A stretch of 64,000 nucleotides of DNA, taken from positions 62,001 through 126,000 of the forward strand of contig NZ_CP022255.1 of the NCBI RefSeq assembly GCF_003119195.2, in the 5' to 3' direction. The notes below the pieces were generated by a model. The model saw only the letters and a list, made by a program, of their open reading frames with translations. It searched no databases and was not told the origin of the DNA. Position 1 is the first letter of the stretch. Each line of letters opens with the position of its first letter. Below are positions 51,787-61,233 of this stretch, piece after piece. The DNA is from Azospirillum baldaniorum (GTDB lineage: Bacteria > Pseudomonadota > Alphaproteobacteria > Azospirillales > Azospirillaceae). The translations under genes were made by a program, and so were the position numbers.

Positions 51787-52542
51787 TCACTGCACCGTCA
51801 GCCCGCCGTCGACGTTGATCGACTGGCCGGTGATGAAGGACGCGGCGTCGGAGCACAGCCAGACCACGGTGTCGGCGACCTCGCGCGGCTGGCCGACGCG
51901 GCCGACCGGGTGCAGCGGGCCGAGCGCCGCGTTGACCGCCTCCTCCCCGCCGAAGGACCCGGCGCTCATCGGCGTCTGGATGATCGCCGGGCAGACGGCG
52001 TTGACGCGCACGCCGGACTTGGCGACCTCGATGGCGACGCTGCGGGTCATGCCCTCGACCGCCGCCTTGCTCGCGGAATAGACGCTGTTGCCGGCCAGCC
52101 CGATCTGGCCCAGCACCGACCCGGTGGACACGATGGCGCCTTTGCCCTGCCGCAGCATGATTGGCAGCTCGTGCTTCAGGCACAGCCAGACGCCCTTGAT
52201 GTTGACGGCGACCATGCGGTCAAAGTCGGCCTCCGTCGTGTCGGCCACCGAGCGGCCGAAATGGATGCCGGCGTTGTTGAAGGCGTAGTCGAGCCGGCCG
52301 TGGTCCCGCTCGATCCGGGCGAACAGGGCGGCGACCTCCTCGGCGTCGGCGACGTCCGCCTGGACGAAGACGGCGCGCCCGCCGGCCTGCCGGACGAGGT
52401 CCACCGTCTCCAGCCCCTCCGCCTCGCGCCGTCCGGTGACGATGGCCGTGGCGCCTGCCTTGGCGAAGGCCAGCGCGGTCGCCCGCCCGATGCCCGAGGT
52501 GCCGCCGGTGACCAGGGCCACGCCGCCGCTCATATCCGTCAT
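51787..52542 (-). CDS. Short-chain dehydrogenase (SDR)
   Basis: A 251-residue classical SDR. It has [14 protein letters not shown] (cofactor loop), [17 protein letters not shown] (catalytic Ser), YSASK (Tyr and Lys) and [13 protein letters not shown] at the C-terminus. It oxidises or reduces a hydroxy or keto group, possibly a 3-hydroxyacyl substrate given the thiolase neighbour. I chose ATG at 52542, with GGAGAGG just upstream; ATG at 52554 is also possible. It is divergent from the tetR-like gene. Confidence 0.93.
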   Translation of the reverse strand: MTDMSGGVALVTGGTSGIGRATALAFAKAGATAIVTGRREAEGLETVDLVRQAGGRAVFVQADVADAEEVAALFARIERDHGRLDYAFNNAGIHFGRSVADTTEADFDRMVAVNIKGVWLCLKHELPIMLRQGKGAIVSTGSVLGQIGLAGNSVYSASKAAVEGMTRSVAIEVAKSGVRVNAVCPAIIQTPMSAGSFGGEEAVNAALGPLHPVGRVGQPREVADTVVWLCSDAASFITGQSINVDGGLTVQ

Positions 52543-52579
52543 TGTCCTCTCCATGCTCGCTGGGTTATGATGATGACCA

Positions 52580-52615
52580 TCATGAATGGACTTATTCATG
52601 ACGTCCATCATGAAT
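52580..52615. promoter_or_regulatory. Operator palindrome for the TetR regulator
   Basis: ATTCATGA, six bases, then TCATGAAT (52594-52615) form a perfect inverted repeat, with a further TCATGAAT half-site at 52580-52587. It lies midway between the divergent SDR and tetR-like genes, as expected for a TetR operator. Confidence 0.75.
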
Positions 52616-52668
52616 ACCGCCGCGACCTCCCATGATGAGGGCGTGGCAGCCATGCACAAGGTGACGAC

Positions 52669-53265
52669 GTGAAGGTTTCCAAAGAAAAGGCGGCGGAGAA
52701 CCGGGCCGCCATCGTCAAGGCGGCGGGACGCCTGTTCCGCGAGCGCGGGTTCGACAAGGTCGGGGTGGCGGAGATCACCAAGGCCGCCGGGCTGACCCAC
52801 GGCGGCTTCTACGGCCATTTCGCCTCGAAGGACGCGCTGGCCGCCGAGGCGTGCGAGGCCGCCTTCGCGGAAAGCCTCGGCCGGCTGCCCGCCGACGAGG
52901 CGTCACCCGAGGGGGCGCTCAACGCCTTTCTGACGCGCTACCTGAGCGACCGGCACCGCGACCGGCCGGACGCCGGCTGTCCGATGGCCGCCTTCGCCGG
53001 AGAGGTGGCGCGGCAGGACCCGGCGGTGCAGGAGCGCTTCGGGACCGGAGTCGAGCGCTTCTTCGCGGCGGTGGAAGAGCGCTTGCCGGAGCGGGGCGGG
53101 GAGGGTGACGCCGGCCGCCGCGACCGAGCCATCGCCATCGTGTCGGCCCTGATCGGCGGCATGGCGCTGGCCCGCGCCACCGCGCAGGCCGACCCCGACC
53201 TGTCGGTGGAGATCCTGACGGCGTTGCGCGGTCAGCTCGGGATCATGGGAGGCGATGGGGATTGA
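52669..53265 (+). CDS. TetR-family repressor
   Basis: A 198-residue TetR/AcrR protein. The helix-turn-helix is at about residues 12-55 ([42 protein letters not shown]). The ligand domain has [16 protein letters not shown], as in YxaF/LmrA-like members. The start is GTG. It is divergent from the SDR-thiolase-MFS operon with a palindrome between them, so it probably represses that operon and itself. Confidence 0.93.
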   Translation: MKVSKEKAAENRAAIVKAAGRLFRERGFDKVGVAEITKAAGLTHGGFYGHFASKDALAAEACEAAFAESLGRLPADEASPEGALNAFLTRYLSDRHRDRPDAGCPMAAFAGEVARQDPAVQERFGTGVERFFAAVEERLPERGGEGDAGRRDRAIAIVSALIGGMALARATAQADPDLSVEILTALRGQLGIMGGDGD

Positions 53266-53426
53266 GCATTCTCCCGCGTGAAGGTCAGTCCCTGGGGCTC
53301 GATGGCGGCGACGAGCCAGTCCGCAGCGGCGGCGGGGGTGCCGGGGAGGAGGTTTCGGGGAATCGCGGTGTCGCAGAAGAAGCGGGGCATCGGTCCCGCC
53401 AGAGCACCCGACCGGCGGCCCGACAT
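53232..53426 (-). pseudogene. Possible C-terminal gene remnant
   Basis: A leftward frame ending at 53232 has protein-like composition (MPRFFCDTAIPRNLLPGT, then ADWLVAAIEPQGLTF). It continues upstream without a usual start codon until a stop near 53535. It overlaps the end of the TetR gene by 34 bases. It could be the end of a broken gene or chance. I recognise no family. Confidence 0.3.
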
Positions 53427-53635
53427 GAGGTTTGGGCTGTGGAGGATGTGCAGGCTGGTCTGCTGGCTGAAGCAGGTCAGCGCCTCGGCAGGATTGACCT
53501 CCGGCCCGGCGATGGCGTTCTCTGTCTGGAATCAGACCGGGTGAGGACCAGTTCGGGGATGCCGCGCGCTGGTTCGCCCGGGTTGGCTTTGCGGACCGAA
53601 TGGACGGTTGCCGCTTTCCCGGAGACCGCCCGCCC
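53266..53635. other. Intergenic stretch with only a doubtful remnant
   Basis: Apart from the possible remnant on the minus strand, I see no supported gene, terminator or repeat in these 370 bases. The 3' part must hold the promoter and leader of the next gene. Confidence 0.5.
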
Positions 53636-54574
53636 ATGCCCCACACCGATCCCCTCCGTCCGCCGACGGGCGCCGAAACTCCGTTGGATCGCCAGTTGCG
53701 GCTCTGGCAGGGCCACCGCCGCCTGGTTCCGCCCGACGAGCGGATGCGGGCCCTGACGGAGCGGTGGCTCGGCCGCCATCTTGCCGCCCTGGAAGCGCTG
53801 ATGCTGGAGCTGCGCCACGGCGTCGACCGGGACCGGGACGAGGGCCGGCTGAGCTTCCCGAAGCGCCGCAACCCTTACCCCAAGGGCTTCTGCCGCGAGA
53901 TCAGCGACGCCGTCTTCGAGCGGTTGCGCCGCCGGATCGCCGCACCGGACACGCCGGTCACGCAGGCCCTGGCGGCCTTCGTCCGCGAGGGCGGCCACCT
54001 CTCGCCGATCTGGGGGGCGCTGCGCGGCAGCTATTTCCAGAACGCCATGCAGATCGGCGCGCTGTATGTCGATGCGGCCAACGACACCGTGACCGTCACC
54101 AAGCCCAAGGTCGAGATTCTGCCCCTGGAGGCGAGCGGACTCGAACCCGTCGTCGAAGTGGCCCATTTCGCCCGGATCGCCCAGGTCTATTGGGGCGGTA
54201 CCCTTTGGGCGAACACGCTGTTTCCGCGGCTCGCGCCGGTCTTTCCCATCCTCTACATCGACCCGGACGGACGCCCCCGCCTGCACCCAGACAGCCTCGG
54301 GGTCTTCGCCGAGAACATGGTCGGCGGTTGTCGGTCGGCCCTGGCCTTCCTGGAGCAGGAACGCGACGGCGGGCGCGTTCTGCCGGCCGACGTCGCGGCG
54401 GCGCTCGCTTCATGGCGGAGCCATGGCCCCTGGTTCGAGGAGATGTGCCCGGCGCCCGACTGGGACCGGCTCCGCACCTGTTTCGCCCAGGCGGCCGATC
54501 CGCAGGGGCCGTACCGCTCGCCCCAGGGCTTTCAGGGGATGATCGAGGCGGTCAAGCGCGCAGCGGCGGTGTAA
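53636..54574 (+). CDS. Unrecognised soluble protein
   Basis: About 312 residues, no family recognised. It is rich in Arg, Pro and Ala, with several motifs that look conserved. These are FPKRRNPYPKGFCREISD, LSPIWGALRGSYFQNAMQIG, YVDAANDTVTVTKPKVEIL and ENMVGGCRSAL. There are no membrane segments or signal peptide. The ATG at 53636 has a GGAG about ten bases upstream; an ATG at 53600 would add 12 residues. It stands alone between the TetR and LysR genes. Codon use looks normal for the replicon, so it is probably a real gene. Confidence 0.7.
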   Translation: MPHTDPLRPPTGAETPLDRQLRLWQGHRRLVPPDERMRALTERWLGRHLAALEALMLELRHGVDRDRDEGRLSFPKRRNPYPKGFCREISDAVFERLRRRIAAPDTPVTQALAAFVREGGHLSPIWGALRGSYFQNAMQIGALYVDAANDTVTVTKPKVEILPLEASGLEPVVEVAHFARIAQVYWGGTLWANTLFPRLAPVFPILYIDPDGRPRLHPDSLGVFAENMVGGCRSALAFLEQERDGGRVLPADVAAALASWRSHGPWFEEMCPAPDWDRLRTCFAQAADPQGPYRSPQGFQGMIEAVKRAAAV

Positions 54575-54689
54575 CTAACACTCTCCACGCCCCGGCCTCT
54601 TTACGGAGCGGTGCCCCGACGATAAGCTGGAGCCATTGAATTTTGCTATGACCGCTCCGGCAGCGGTGCTGCGGGGCAGGACGGTCCGA

Positions 54690-55916
54690 ATGAACGGCAT
54701 TCCCAACATCCGGCATTTGCGGGCCTTCCGCGAGGTGGCGCGGCGCGGCAGCATCAGTCAGGCGGCGGAGCATGTGCATCTGTCCCAGCCCGCCATCACC
54801 CAGGCCATCGCCAAGCTGGAGGAGGAGGTCGGCACCCCCCTGTTCGAGCGGCGGCCGGACGGCATGGCGGTGTCGGCCATGGGCGTGCTGTTCCTCGACC
54901 GGGTGGAGCGCGCGCTGGACCGCCTGCGCACCGGCACGCGCGAGGCCGTCCGCATCGGCGGGCGCAAGGGCGGCCTGCGCGGTGTGGCGGATTTCGACCA
55001 GCTGCTGACCGCGGCGCAGATCCGGGCGCTGGCCGCGGTCGCCGACGCCGGCAATTTCAGCCTCGCGGCGCGCACCGTCGGCATCTCGCAACCCACCCTG
55101 CACCGCGCCGCCCGTGATCTGGAGCGGTTGGCGGGCATGGCGCTGTTCGCGCGGACCGCCGCCGGCATCGCGCTGACCCCCGCCGCCAAGGCGCTGGTCC
55201 AGCATGTGAAACTGGCGATCACCGAGCTGGAGCAGGGCTTCGCGGAGGTCGGCGAAGGGCTGGGCGGCGACACCGCTCGCATCGTCGTCGGCAGCATGCC
55301 GCTGTCGCGCCCCTTCATCCTGCCGACCGCCGTCAACGCGCTGGTGCGCGAGCGTCCGGACGTCCAGTTCGACGTGCTCGACGGCCCCTACGACGACTTG
55401 TTGCACGGGCTGCGCCACGGCGAGATCGACGTGCTGATCGGCGCGCTGCGCGATCCGCTGCCCATCGACGACGTCGTGCAGGAACCCCTGTTCGAGGACC
55501 CGCTGGTCGTGGTCGCGCGCGCCTTCCACCCGCTGTCCCGCCGGTCCAGGCTGACGCTGGAGGAGCTGGCGGGGTGCCAATGGGTGGTTCCGCGCCGTGG
55601 CACGCCGACGCGCGACCGGTTCGAGACGCTGTTCGCCGCAGCGCCACCGCGTGGGCTGGTCGAGACCAGTTCCCAGATCCTGGTGCGCGGCCTGCTGCTG
55701 GGCAGCGACCGTCTGACCCTGATCTCGGCGCACCAGATCCGGCATGAGCATGAGCTGGGCCTGCTGGTCATCCTGCCCGTGGAGTTGGCCAACACCGAGC
55801 GCACCATCGGCCTCACCGTGCGCCGGGGATGGCGCCCGACCGCGACGCAGGCGCATTTCCTCGACCTGCTGCGCGAGGCCGGGAAGCAGGCCGTCTCGCC
55901 GGTCCCCCGCCCATGA
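54690..55916 (+). CDS. LysR-type regulator with two helix-turn-helix domains
   Basis: A 408-residue protein. Residues 8-65 are a LysR winged helix (HLRAFREVARRGSISQAAEH, LSQPAITQAI). Residues 109-168 are a second one (IRALAAVADAGNFSLAARTV, ISQPTLHRAARDLERL). A standard effector domain follows from about 190 (RIVVGSMPLSRPFILPTAV). Ordinary LysR proteins have one such domain and about 300 residues. I chose the ATG at 54690; TTG 54636 and ATG 54648 are alternatives. It may regulate the oxidoreductase gene 142 bases downstream. Confidence 0.9.
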   Translation: MNGIPNIRHLRAFREVARRGSISQAAEHVHLSQPAITQAIAKLEEEVGTPLFERRPDGMAVSAMGVLFLDRVERALDRLRTGTREAVRIGGRKGGLRGVADFDQLLTAAQIRALAAVADAGNFSLAARTVGISQPTLHRAARDLERLAGMALFARTAAGIALTPAAKALVQHVKLAITELEQGFAEVGEGLGGDTARIVVGSMPLSRPFILPTAVNALVRERPDVQFDVLDGPYDDLLHGLRHGEIDVLIGALRDPLPIDDVVQEPLFEDPLVVVARAFHPLSRRSRLTLEELAGCQWVVPRRGTPTRDRFETLFAAAPPRGLVETSSQILVRGLLLGSDRLTLISAHQIRHEHELGLLVILPVELANTERTIGLTVRRGWRPTATQAHFLDLLREAGKQAVSPVPRP

Positions 55917-56058
55917 CCAGCTGTTCAGAACACCGTCGAGGCGCTATTCAAAAATTGGATAGGACGATCCGTCATTGAATGACGCCGGGGGGGTGTCGGC
56001 GTGTTAGCGATGCCCAGTCGAGGGGAAGTGGACTCCCGGCGCACGGACGGAGGCGGCG

Positions 56059-56979
56059 ATGACGGTGCAGGATCGGCGGACGGCCAAGGTGGCCTTCATC
56101 GGATTCGGGGAGGCGGCGTCGGCCTTCCGCTCCGGCTGGCGGGGCGCCGGGCTGGCCGACACGGTCGCCGCCTTCGACGTCAAGACCGCGTCCGCCGACG
56201 CGGTGGTGCGCGCCCGCAAATGGGCCGACTACGTGACGGCCGGGGTGACCGGCGCCGAGCGGGTCGAGGATGCCCTGGCTGGGGCCGCGTTGGTCTTCTC
56301 GCTGGTCACCGCCGATCAGGCGCAGGCCGCCGCCCGCAACGCCGCCGCCCATCTTGCGCCCGGCGCCCTGTTCTTCGACGGCAACTCCTGCGCGCCCGGC
56401 ACCAAGCGGGAATCGGCGCAGGCGGTCGAGGCGGCGGGCGGGCGCTACGTCGATCTGGCGGTGATGGCGCCGGTCCATCCGAAGCTCCACAAGACGCCGC
56501 TTCTGGTCGCCGGCCCGCACGCCGCCGAGGCTCTGGCCGCCCTGTCGGCCCTGGAGATGAGCGCCGGGGAGGCGGCGGGACCGGTCGGCACCGCCTCCTC
56601 GATCAAGATGATCCGCAGCGTCATGATGAAGGGGCTGGAGGCGCTGTTCCTCGAATGCGTGCTGGCCGGGCGCAAGGCCGGGGTGGACGAGGTGGTGCTG
56701 GATTCCCTGGACGTCACCTATCCCGGTTTCGGCTTCAAGGAGCGCGCCGCCTACATGCAGGAGCGGGTCATGACCCACGGCGTCCGCCGCGCCGCCGAGA
56801 TGCGCGAGGTCGCGCGCACCGTCGACGAACTGGGTTTGGCCGGTGGCATGGCCCGCGCCGCCGTCGACTGGCAGCAGCGTGTCGGCGACCTCAAACTGGA
56901 CGCCCGCGCCATCGGGGAAGGCGATTACCGGGCGCTCGCCGACGCCATCCTGGCGCGGCTCGACCCGGTTGAGCGGTGA
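56059..56979 (+). CDS. DUF1932 NAD(P)-dependent dehydrogenase
   Basis: A 306-residue beta-hydroxyacid-dehydrogenase-like enzyme. The cofactor fold is VAFIGFGEAASAFRSGW. FFDGNSCAPGTKRESAQAVEAAGGRYVDLAVMAP follows. The catalytic lysine region is SSIKMIRSVMMKGLEAL, and the C-terminal DUF1932 domain has DVTYPGFGFKERAAYMQERVMTHG. GGAGG precedes the ATG. The substrate is unknown; aromatic-acid catabolism is plausible from the P450 and PobR-like neighbours. Confidence 0.88.
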   Translation: MTVQDRRTAKVAFIGFGEAASAFRSGWRGAGLADTVAAFDVKTASADAVVRARKWADYVTAGVTGAERVEDALAGAALVFSLVTADQAQAAARNAAAHLAPGALFFDGNSCAPGTKRESAQAVEAAGGRYVDLAVMAPVHPKLHKTPLLVAGPHAAEALAALSALEMSAGEAAGPVGTASSIKMIRSVMMKGLEALFLECVLAGRKAGVDEVVLDSLDVTYPGFGFKERAAYMQERVMTHGVRRAAEMREVARTVDELGLAGGMARAAVDWQQRVGDLKLDARAIGEGDYRALADAILARLDPVER

Positions 56980-56992
56980 CGAACGGTCCTCG

Positions 56993-57910
56993 CTATTCGG
57001 AGCGCGCCTCGCGCCGGAAGGCGGCGGGCGTCTTCCCGGTCAGCTTCTTGAAGACGCGGTTGAAGTAACCGGGGTCCTGGAAGCCCAGCTCATAGGCGAT
57101 CATCGCCACCGGTGCGGCGATGTACACCAGACGGCGCTTCGCTTCGAGCAGCAGGCGGTCCTGCACCACCTCGAAGGCGGAGCGGCCGGCGAGATGCCGG
57201 CACAGGCGGTTCAGCCGCGATTCCGTGATCCCCAGCGCGTCCGCGTAACGCGGGATCGTCCAATGATCGGTGAAATGGTCCTCGACCAGCGCGCGGAAGC
57301 GGGCGAACAGCTCGGTGCGCACGCGCTCCGCCGGGTCGGCGCCGGCGGCCGCCGCGCGCTGGCGCTCCAGCAGCAGCAGGACGCCGCGCAGCAGCCACTC
57401 GCACATCGCCGACCGGCCGAGCTGCGGCCAGCGGAATTCCGTCATCAATTGATCGAGCAGCGTTGAGACGCGTTCCGCCGCCGCCGGGGCGTCGGTGAAA
57501 TCGATCAGGTAGGGGCGCAGGAACAGCGCCTCGAACAGCGGCCGGCTCTGCGCGCTGGCCCCGTCGAACAGCATCACCTCGGCCACCGTCAGCACATAGC
57601 CGTGGCTGCCCGGCTGGAACTGGAAGGAATGCACCACCGCCGGGGGAACGACGATCACACAGGGGGCTGCGACCTCCGCCACCCGGTCGTCGATCTGCAC
57701 GCGCCCCCCGCCGTCGAGCACCGCCACCAGCTGGAACAGCCCCCGGTGGGTGTGGGAGCCGATGCCCCAATCGTAGAGGCGGCTGCGGCTTTCGATGTCC
57801 TCGATGTGGATGAATTCGGCGTCGGTGAGCCGGGCCTCCTCGCCGTAGAGCGCGAACAGCGGCACCGCGCCGGACCGTGTCTGCGCCGTCCCTTCCGCAG
57901 GCTGCTCCAT
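56993..57910 (-). CDS. AraC-family regulator, PobR-like
   Basis: A 305-residue AraC protein. The N-terminal cupin has SHTHRGLFQLVAVLDGGGRVQIDD, the effector pocket. The C-terminal double helix-turn-helix has WTIPRYADALGITESRLNRLCRHLAG and IAYELGFQDPGYFNRVFKKLTGKTPAAFR. Similar proteins (PobR) respond to 4-hydroxybenzoate. It is divergent from the P450 gene and converges on the DUF1932 gene. The much longer frame through 59461 runs antisense through the P450 and is not real. Confidence 0.92.
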   Translation of the reverse strand: MEQPAEGTAQTRSGAVPLFALYGEEARLTDAEFIHIEDIESRSRLYDWGIGSHTHRGLFQLVAVLDGGGRVQIDDRVAEVAAPCVIVVPPAVVHSFQFQPGSHGYVLTVAEVMLFDGASAQSRPLFEALFLRPYLIDFTDAPAAAERVSTLLDQLMTEFRWPQLGRSAMCEWLLRGVLLLLERQRAAAAGADPAERVRTELFARFRALVEDHFTDHWTIPRYADALGITESRLNRLCRHLAGRSAFEVVQDRLLLEAKRRLVYIAAPVAMIAYELGFQDPGYFNRVFKKLTGKTPAAFRREARSE

Positions 57911-57938
57911 GCCGTCCTCCCCCGCGCCTTCGTTTGTC

Positions 57939-57956
57939 GGAAAAGTACAATTTTCC
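57939..57956. promoter_or_regulatory. Candidate operator between araC-type and P450 genes
   Basis: GGAAAA and TTTTCC form a perfect inverted repeat with a six-base spacer, 29 bases before the regulator start and about 140 before the P450 start. It is AT-rich against a GC-rich background. Assignment to the AraC protein is inference. Confidence 0.45.
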
Positions 57957-58093
57957 TTCCGCTTCGTCCATTCCGCCGCAAAGGCGAATCTGTCTAGGAT
58001 GCAATTGTTCGCGACCTGAACGGTTCGCGTCAATCCAAACCAAAAACCGCCAATTGGCCGCCCGCTGCCGCGGGTGTCGGAGGACTGCGCCCG

Positions 58094-59257
58094 ATGTTCC
58101 GTTTCGATCCCTACTCCCCGGCCGTCGATGCCGATCCGTTTCCTTTCTACAAGACCTTGCGTGACGAGCATCCCTGCTTCTGGAGCGAGGAGGCCAACAT
58201 GTGGGTGCTGTCGCGTTACGACGACATCGTCACTGCGCTGAACGATTGGGAAACCTATTCTTCGGCCAAGGGCAACCTGATGGACGAGATGCCCAACCGC
58301 GCCGGCAACACGCTGGGCACCACCGATCCGCCCCGCCACGACCGCCTGCGCAGCATCGTCCAGTTCGCCTTCACCAAGAAGGCGGTGGAGGGATTGACCG
58401 AACCGGTGCGCGCCTCGGCCAACCGGGCGCTGGACGCCGTGCAGGGGGAGAGGACCTTCGACTTCGTCAGCGACGTCTCCAGCAAGGTCACGGTGGACGT
58501 GCTGTTCGGCCTGTTCAACCTGCCGCGCGAGAACGAGCGGATGGTGCGCGACAAGGCGGTGCTGATGGTGCAGTCCGACCCCCGCACCCGCCAGAAGGGG
58601 CCGGAGCATCTCGCAGCCTTCCAGTGGATGAGCGAATACGCCAAGGAGCTGGTGGAGCTGCGCAAGCGCGAGCCCGGCGACGACCTGATCACCGCCCTGA
58701 TCCAGGCCGAGGTCGCCGGCGAGAAGCTGGCCGACCGCGAGGTGCAGATGACCATCACCACGCTGATCATGGCCGGCATCGAATCCCTGTCGGGCTTCCT
58801 CGCGATGTTCGCCCTGAACCTCGCCGACCACGCCGACGCGCGCCGCCGGCTCGCCGCCAACCCGGCGCTGATCCCCGACGCCATCGAGGAATCGCTGCGC
58901 TTCAACACCTCGGCCCAACGCTTCCGCCGCTGCCTGCAGAAGGACGTCGAGCTGCACGGCCAGACGATGCGCGCCGGCGATTTCGTCTGCCTCGCCTACG
59001 GGTCGGGAAACCGCGACGAGCGGCGCTTCGCCAACGCCCATCTCTACGACATCGACCGCAAGCCGAAGGGGCATCTGGGATTCGGCGGCGGCGTCCACGC
59101 CTGCCTCGGCACCGCCTTCGCCCGTCTGGCCGCCCGCGTCGCCTGCGAGGAGTTCCTGAAGCGCGTGCCGGAGTTCGTCCGGGTGCAGGACCAGCTGCCC
59201 TGGATGCCCTCCACCACCTTCCGCAGCCCGACCCGCCTCGAACTGGCGGTCGGCTGA
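58094..59257 (+). CDS. Cytochrome P450
   Basis: A 387-residue soluble P450. The heme cysteine is Cys337 in [10 protein letters not shown], the ExxR is EESLR, and the I-helix reads MAGIESLSG, with Ser where most members have Thr. It begins [20 protein letters not shown]. The class is bacterial class I; its arrangement with a 2Fe-2S ferredoxin and FAD reductase resembles CYP199-type enzymes acting on para-substituted benzoates. The PobR-like regulator agrees with that. GGAGG lies ten bases upstream of the ATG. Confidence 0.95.
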   Translation: MFRFDPYSPAVDADPFPFYKTLRDEHPCFWSEEANMWVLSRYDDIVTALNDWETYSSAKGNLMDEMPNRAGNTLGTTDPPRHDRLRSIVQFAFTKKAVEGLTEPVRASANRALDAVQGERTFDFVSDVSSKVTVDVLFGLFNLPRENERMVRDKAVLMVQSDPRTRQKGPEHLAAFQWMSEYAKELVELRKREPGDDLITALIQAEVAGEKLADREVQMTITTLIMAGIESLSGFLAMFALNLADHADARRRLAANPALIPDAIEESLRFNTSAQRFRRCLQKDVELHGQTMRAGDFVCLAYGSGNRDERRFANAHLYDIDRKPKGHLGFGGGVHACLGTAFARLAARVACEEFLKRVPEFVRVQDQLPWMPSTTFRSPTRLELAVG

Positions 59258-59354
59258 TCGCGGGGACGACGGCGCGGCCGGGGGAGGCTCCGGCCGCGCC
59301 AGGACGCAGAACACGGTTTTCGCAGAACACGGTTTTCCAAAGGAAGTTTCGGTC

Positions 59355-59678
59355 ATGGCGAAGGTCACCTTCATCGAGCACGACGGCCTGGAGCAGGTCG
59401 TGGACATCCCGACGGGTTGGACCCTGATGCAGGGCGCGGTGCAAAGCGGCGTCGCCGGCATCGAGGGCGAGTGCGGCGGCTCCTGCGCCTGCGCGACCTG
59501 CCACTGCTACGTGGACGAGGCGCTCGTCGACTCCCTGCCGCCGCCCAGCGAGACAGAGGAGGAGATGCTCGACTGCACGGCGTCGGAGCGCCGCAGCAAC
59601 AGCCGCCTGTCCTGCCAGATCCGGGTGAGCGACGCGCTGGACGGCATGGTGGTGCGCCTGCCGGAGGCCCAGAGCTGA
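59355..59678 (+). CDS. 2Fe-2S ferredoxin, putidaredoxin type
   Basis: A 107-residue adrenodoxin-type ferredoxin. Cluster ligands are Cys40, Cys46 and Cys49 (CX5CX2C), with the fourth Cys in RLSCQIRV. It carries electrons from the reductase encoded next to the P450 encoded before it. AAAGGAAG precedes the ATG. The stop and the next start share one base (TGATG). Confidence 0.96.
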   Translation: MAKVTFIEHDGLEQVVDIPTGWTLMQGAVQSGVAGIEGECGGSCACATCHCYVDEALVDSLPPPSETEEEMLDCTASERRSNSRLSCQIRVSDALDGMVVRLPEAQS

Positions 59679-60931
59679 TGGGCGGCCCGGCGCAAGCGGA
59701 ACCCGCGGACGGGGGAATGGTCATCGTCGGGGCGGGGCAGGGCGGCTTGCAGGTCGCCGAATCCCTGCGCGCCGAGGGCTACGACGGTCCCATCACACTG
59801 ATCGGGGAGGAGGCTTCGGCCCCCTATCACCGGCCGCCGCTGTCCAAGGCGATTCTCGCCGGCACGATGGAGGAGGCGCAACTCGCCATCCGCGGCGCCG
59901 AGTTCTTCGAACGGCAGCGCATCGCCCTGCTGACCGGCACGCGCGTCGCCGCCATCGACCGCTCCGCCCGCCATGTGCGCTTGGAGGACGGGCGCCGCCT
60001 GGAGTATCGCGGGCTCGCTCTCGCCACCGGCGCGCGGGTGCGCCGTCTGCCGGTCGCCGGGGATGAGTTGGACGGCGTTCTGGGCCTGCGGTCGCTGGAC
60101 GACGCGCGGCGGATTCGCGTGGCGCTCGACCGGGCGGCGCGGGTGGTGGTGATCGGCGGCGGCTACATCGGGTTGGAGGTCGCGGCGGCGGCGCGCAAGC
60201 GCGGCCTGGAGGTGACCATCCTGGAGGCGGCGGACCGGCTGCTCGCCCGCTCGGCGACGCCGTTCCTGGCGGCTTTCTACGCCGACTTGCACCGCTCGCA
60301 GGGCGCGCTGGTCGAACTGGGGGCCAAGGTCGTCGCGCTGGACGGGCAGGGGGGCCGCGTCACCGCCGTGCGCACAGCCGACGGGCGCTCGCATCCGGCG
60401 GATCTGGTGGTGGTCGGCGTCGGAATCGTCCCCGACACGGCGCTGGCCGAAGGCTGCGGGCTGGCGTGCGACGGCGGCATCTTGGTGGACGACAGCGCCC
60501 GCACCGACGATCCGGCCATCGTCGCGGTCGGCGACTGCACGGCCCGTCGCACCGGCACGGGGACCCCGCTGCGGCTGGAGTCGGTGCAGAACGCCGTCGA
60601 GCAGGGCAGGTCGGCCGCCGCCGCGCTGCTGGGGCGGGAGCGTCCCTTCACGGCGGCGCCCTGGTTCTGGTCCGATCAGTATGACGTGAAGCTGCAGATC
60701 GTCGGCCTGTCCGCCGATCATGACCGGATGGTGCTGCGCGGGTCGCCGGAGGATCGCCGCTTCTCGGCCTTCTACTTCCGCCGGGACGCGCTGGTCGCCA
60801 TCGATTCCATCAACCGTCCGGCCGATCATATGGCCGGCCGCAAGCTGTTGGACCATAAGACCATGATCACGCCCGAACAGGCGGCCGACGAGAGCCTTCC
60901 GCTGGCTTCCTTGATGAGACCAGGGCGCTGA
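59678..60931 (+). CDS. FAD-dependent ferredoxin reductase
   Basis: A 417-residue NADH-ferredoxin reductase of the putidaredoxin-reductase type. The FAD fold is MVIVGAGQGGLQVAESLR, YHRPPLSKAIL is the family motif, and the NAD fold is VVVIGGGYIGLEVAAAARKRG. The second FAD motif is VAVGDCTAR, and APWFWSDQYDVKLQIVG lies near the C-terminus. It completes a self-contained P450 electron chain. The upstream in-frame extension is antisense noise; ATG at 59678 is coupled to the ferredoxin stop. Confidence 0.95.
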   Translation: MGGPAQAEPADGGMVIVGAGQGGLQVAESLRAEGYDGPITLIGEEASAPYHRPPLSKAILAGTMEEAQLAIRGAEFFERQRIALLTGTRVAAIDRSARHVRLEDGRRLEYRGLALATGARVRRLPVAGDELDGVLGLRSLDDARRIRVALDRAARVVVIGGGYIGLEVAAAARKRGLEVTILEAADRLLARSATPFLAAFYADLHRSQGALVELGAKVVALDGQGGRVTAVRTADGRSHPADLVVVGVGIVPDTALAEGCGLACDGGILVDDSARTDDPAIVAVGDCTARRTGTGTPLRLESVQNAVEQGRSAAAALLGRERPFTAAPWFWSDQYDVKLQIVGLSADHDRMVLRGSPEDRRFSAFYFRRDALVAIDSINRPADHMAGRKLLDHKTMITPEQAADESLPLASLMRPGR

Positions 60932-61233
60932 CGGACGCGGCGCTCAATCATGGACGTCGTCGACGCTTTGCGGCATCGTTGTGAGCCATGGCGTGGTGTG
61001 CAGCCGGTCGGAGGGGATCATCCAGCGCCGATGCAAACGATCTTCGGCACTTGGATGCGCGGTTGTGGCTGGCGCCGCGCTGCGGGCATCATGAGAACAA
61101 CACCGGCGTGATCGGAGCGCCGGCACACTCAGAGACGAAGCGCACCGTGGGCACTCTGGATGCCGCCCACGGTGCCGTTCCGGAAGCCGAACAACCAATC
61201 CGACGACCGGCGTTCAGTCTTTCCTGGCAAGCC
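60932..61233. other. Intergenic stretch, no supported gene
   Basis: These 302 bases lie between the convergent ferredoxin reductase and lyase genes. An 84-residue minus-strand frame is compositionally unlikely (rich in His, Arg, Ser and Cys). No hairpin with a T run was found. Confidence 0.5.
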
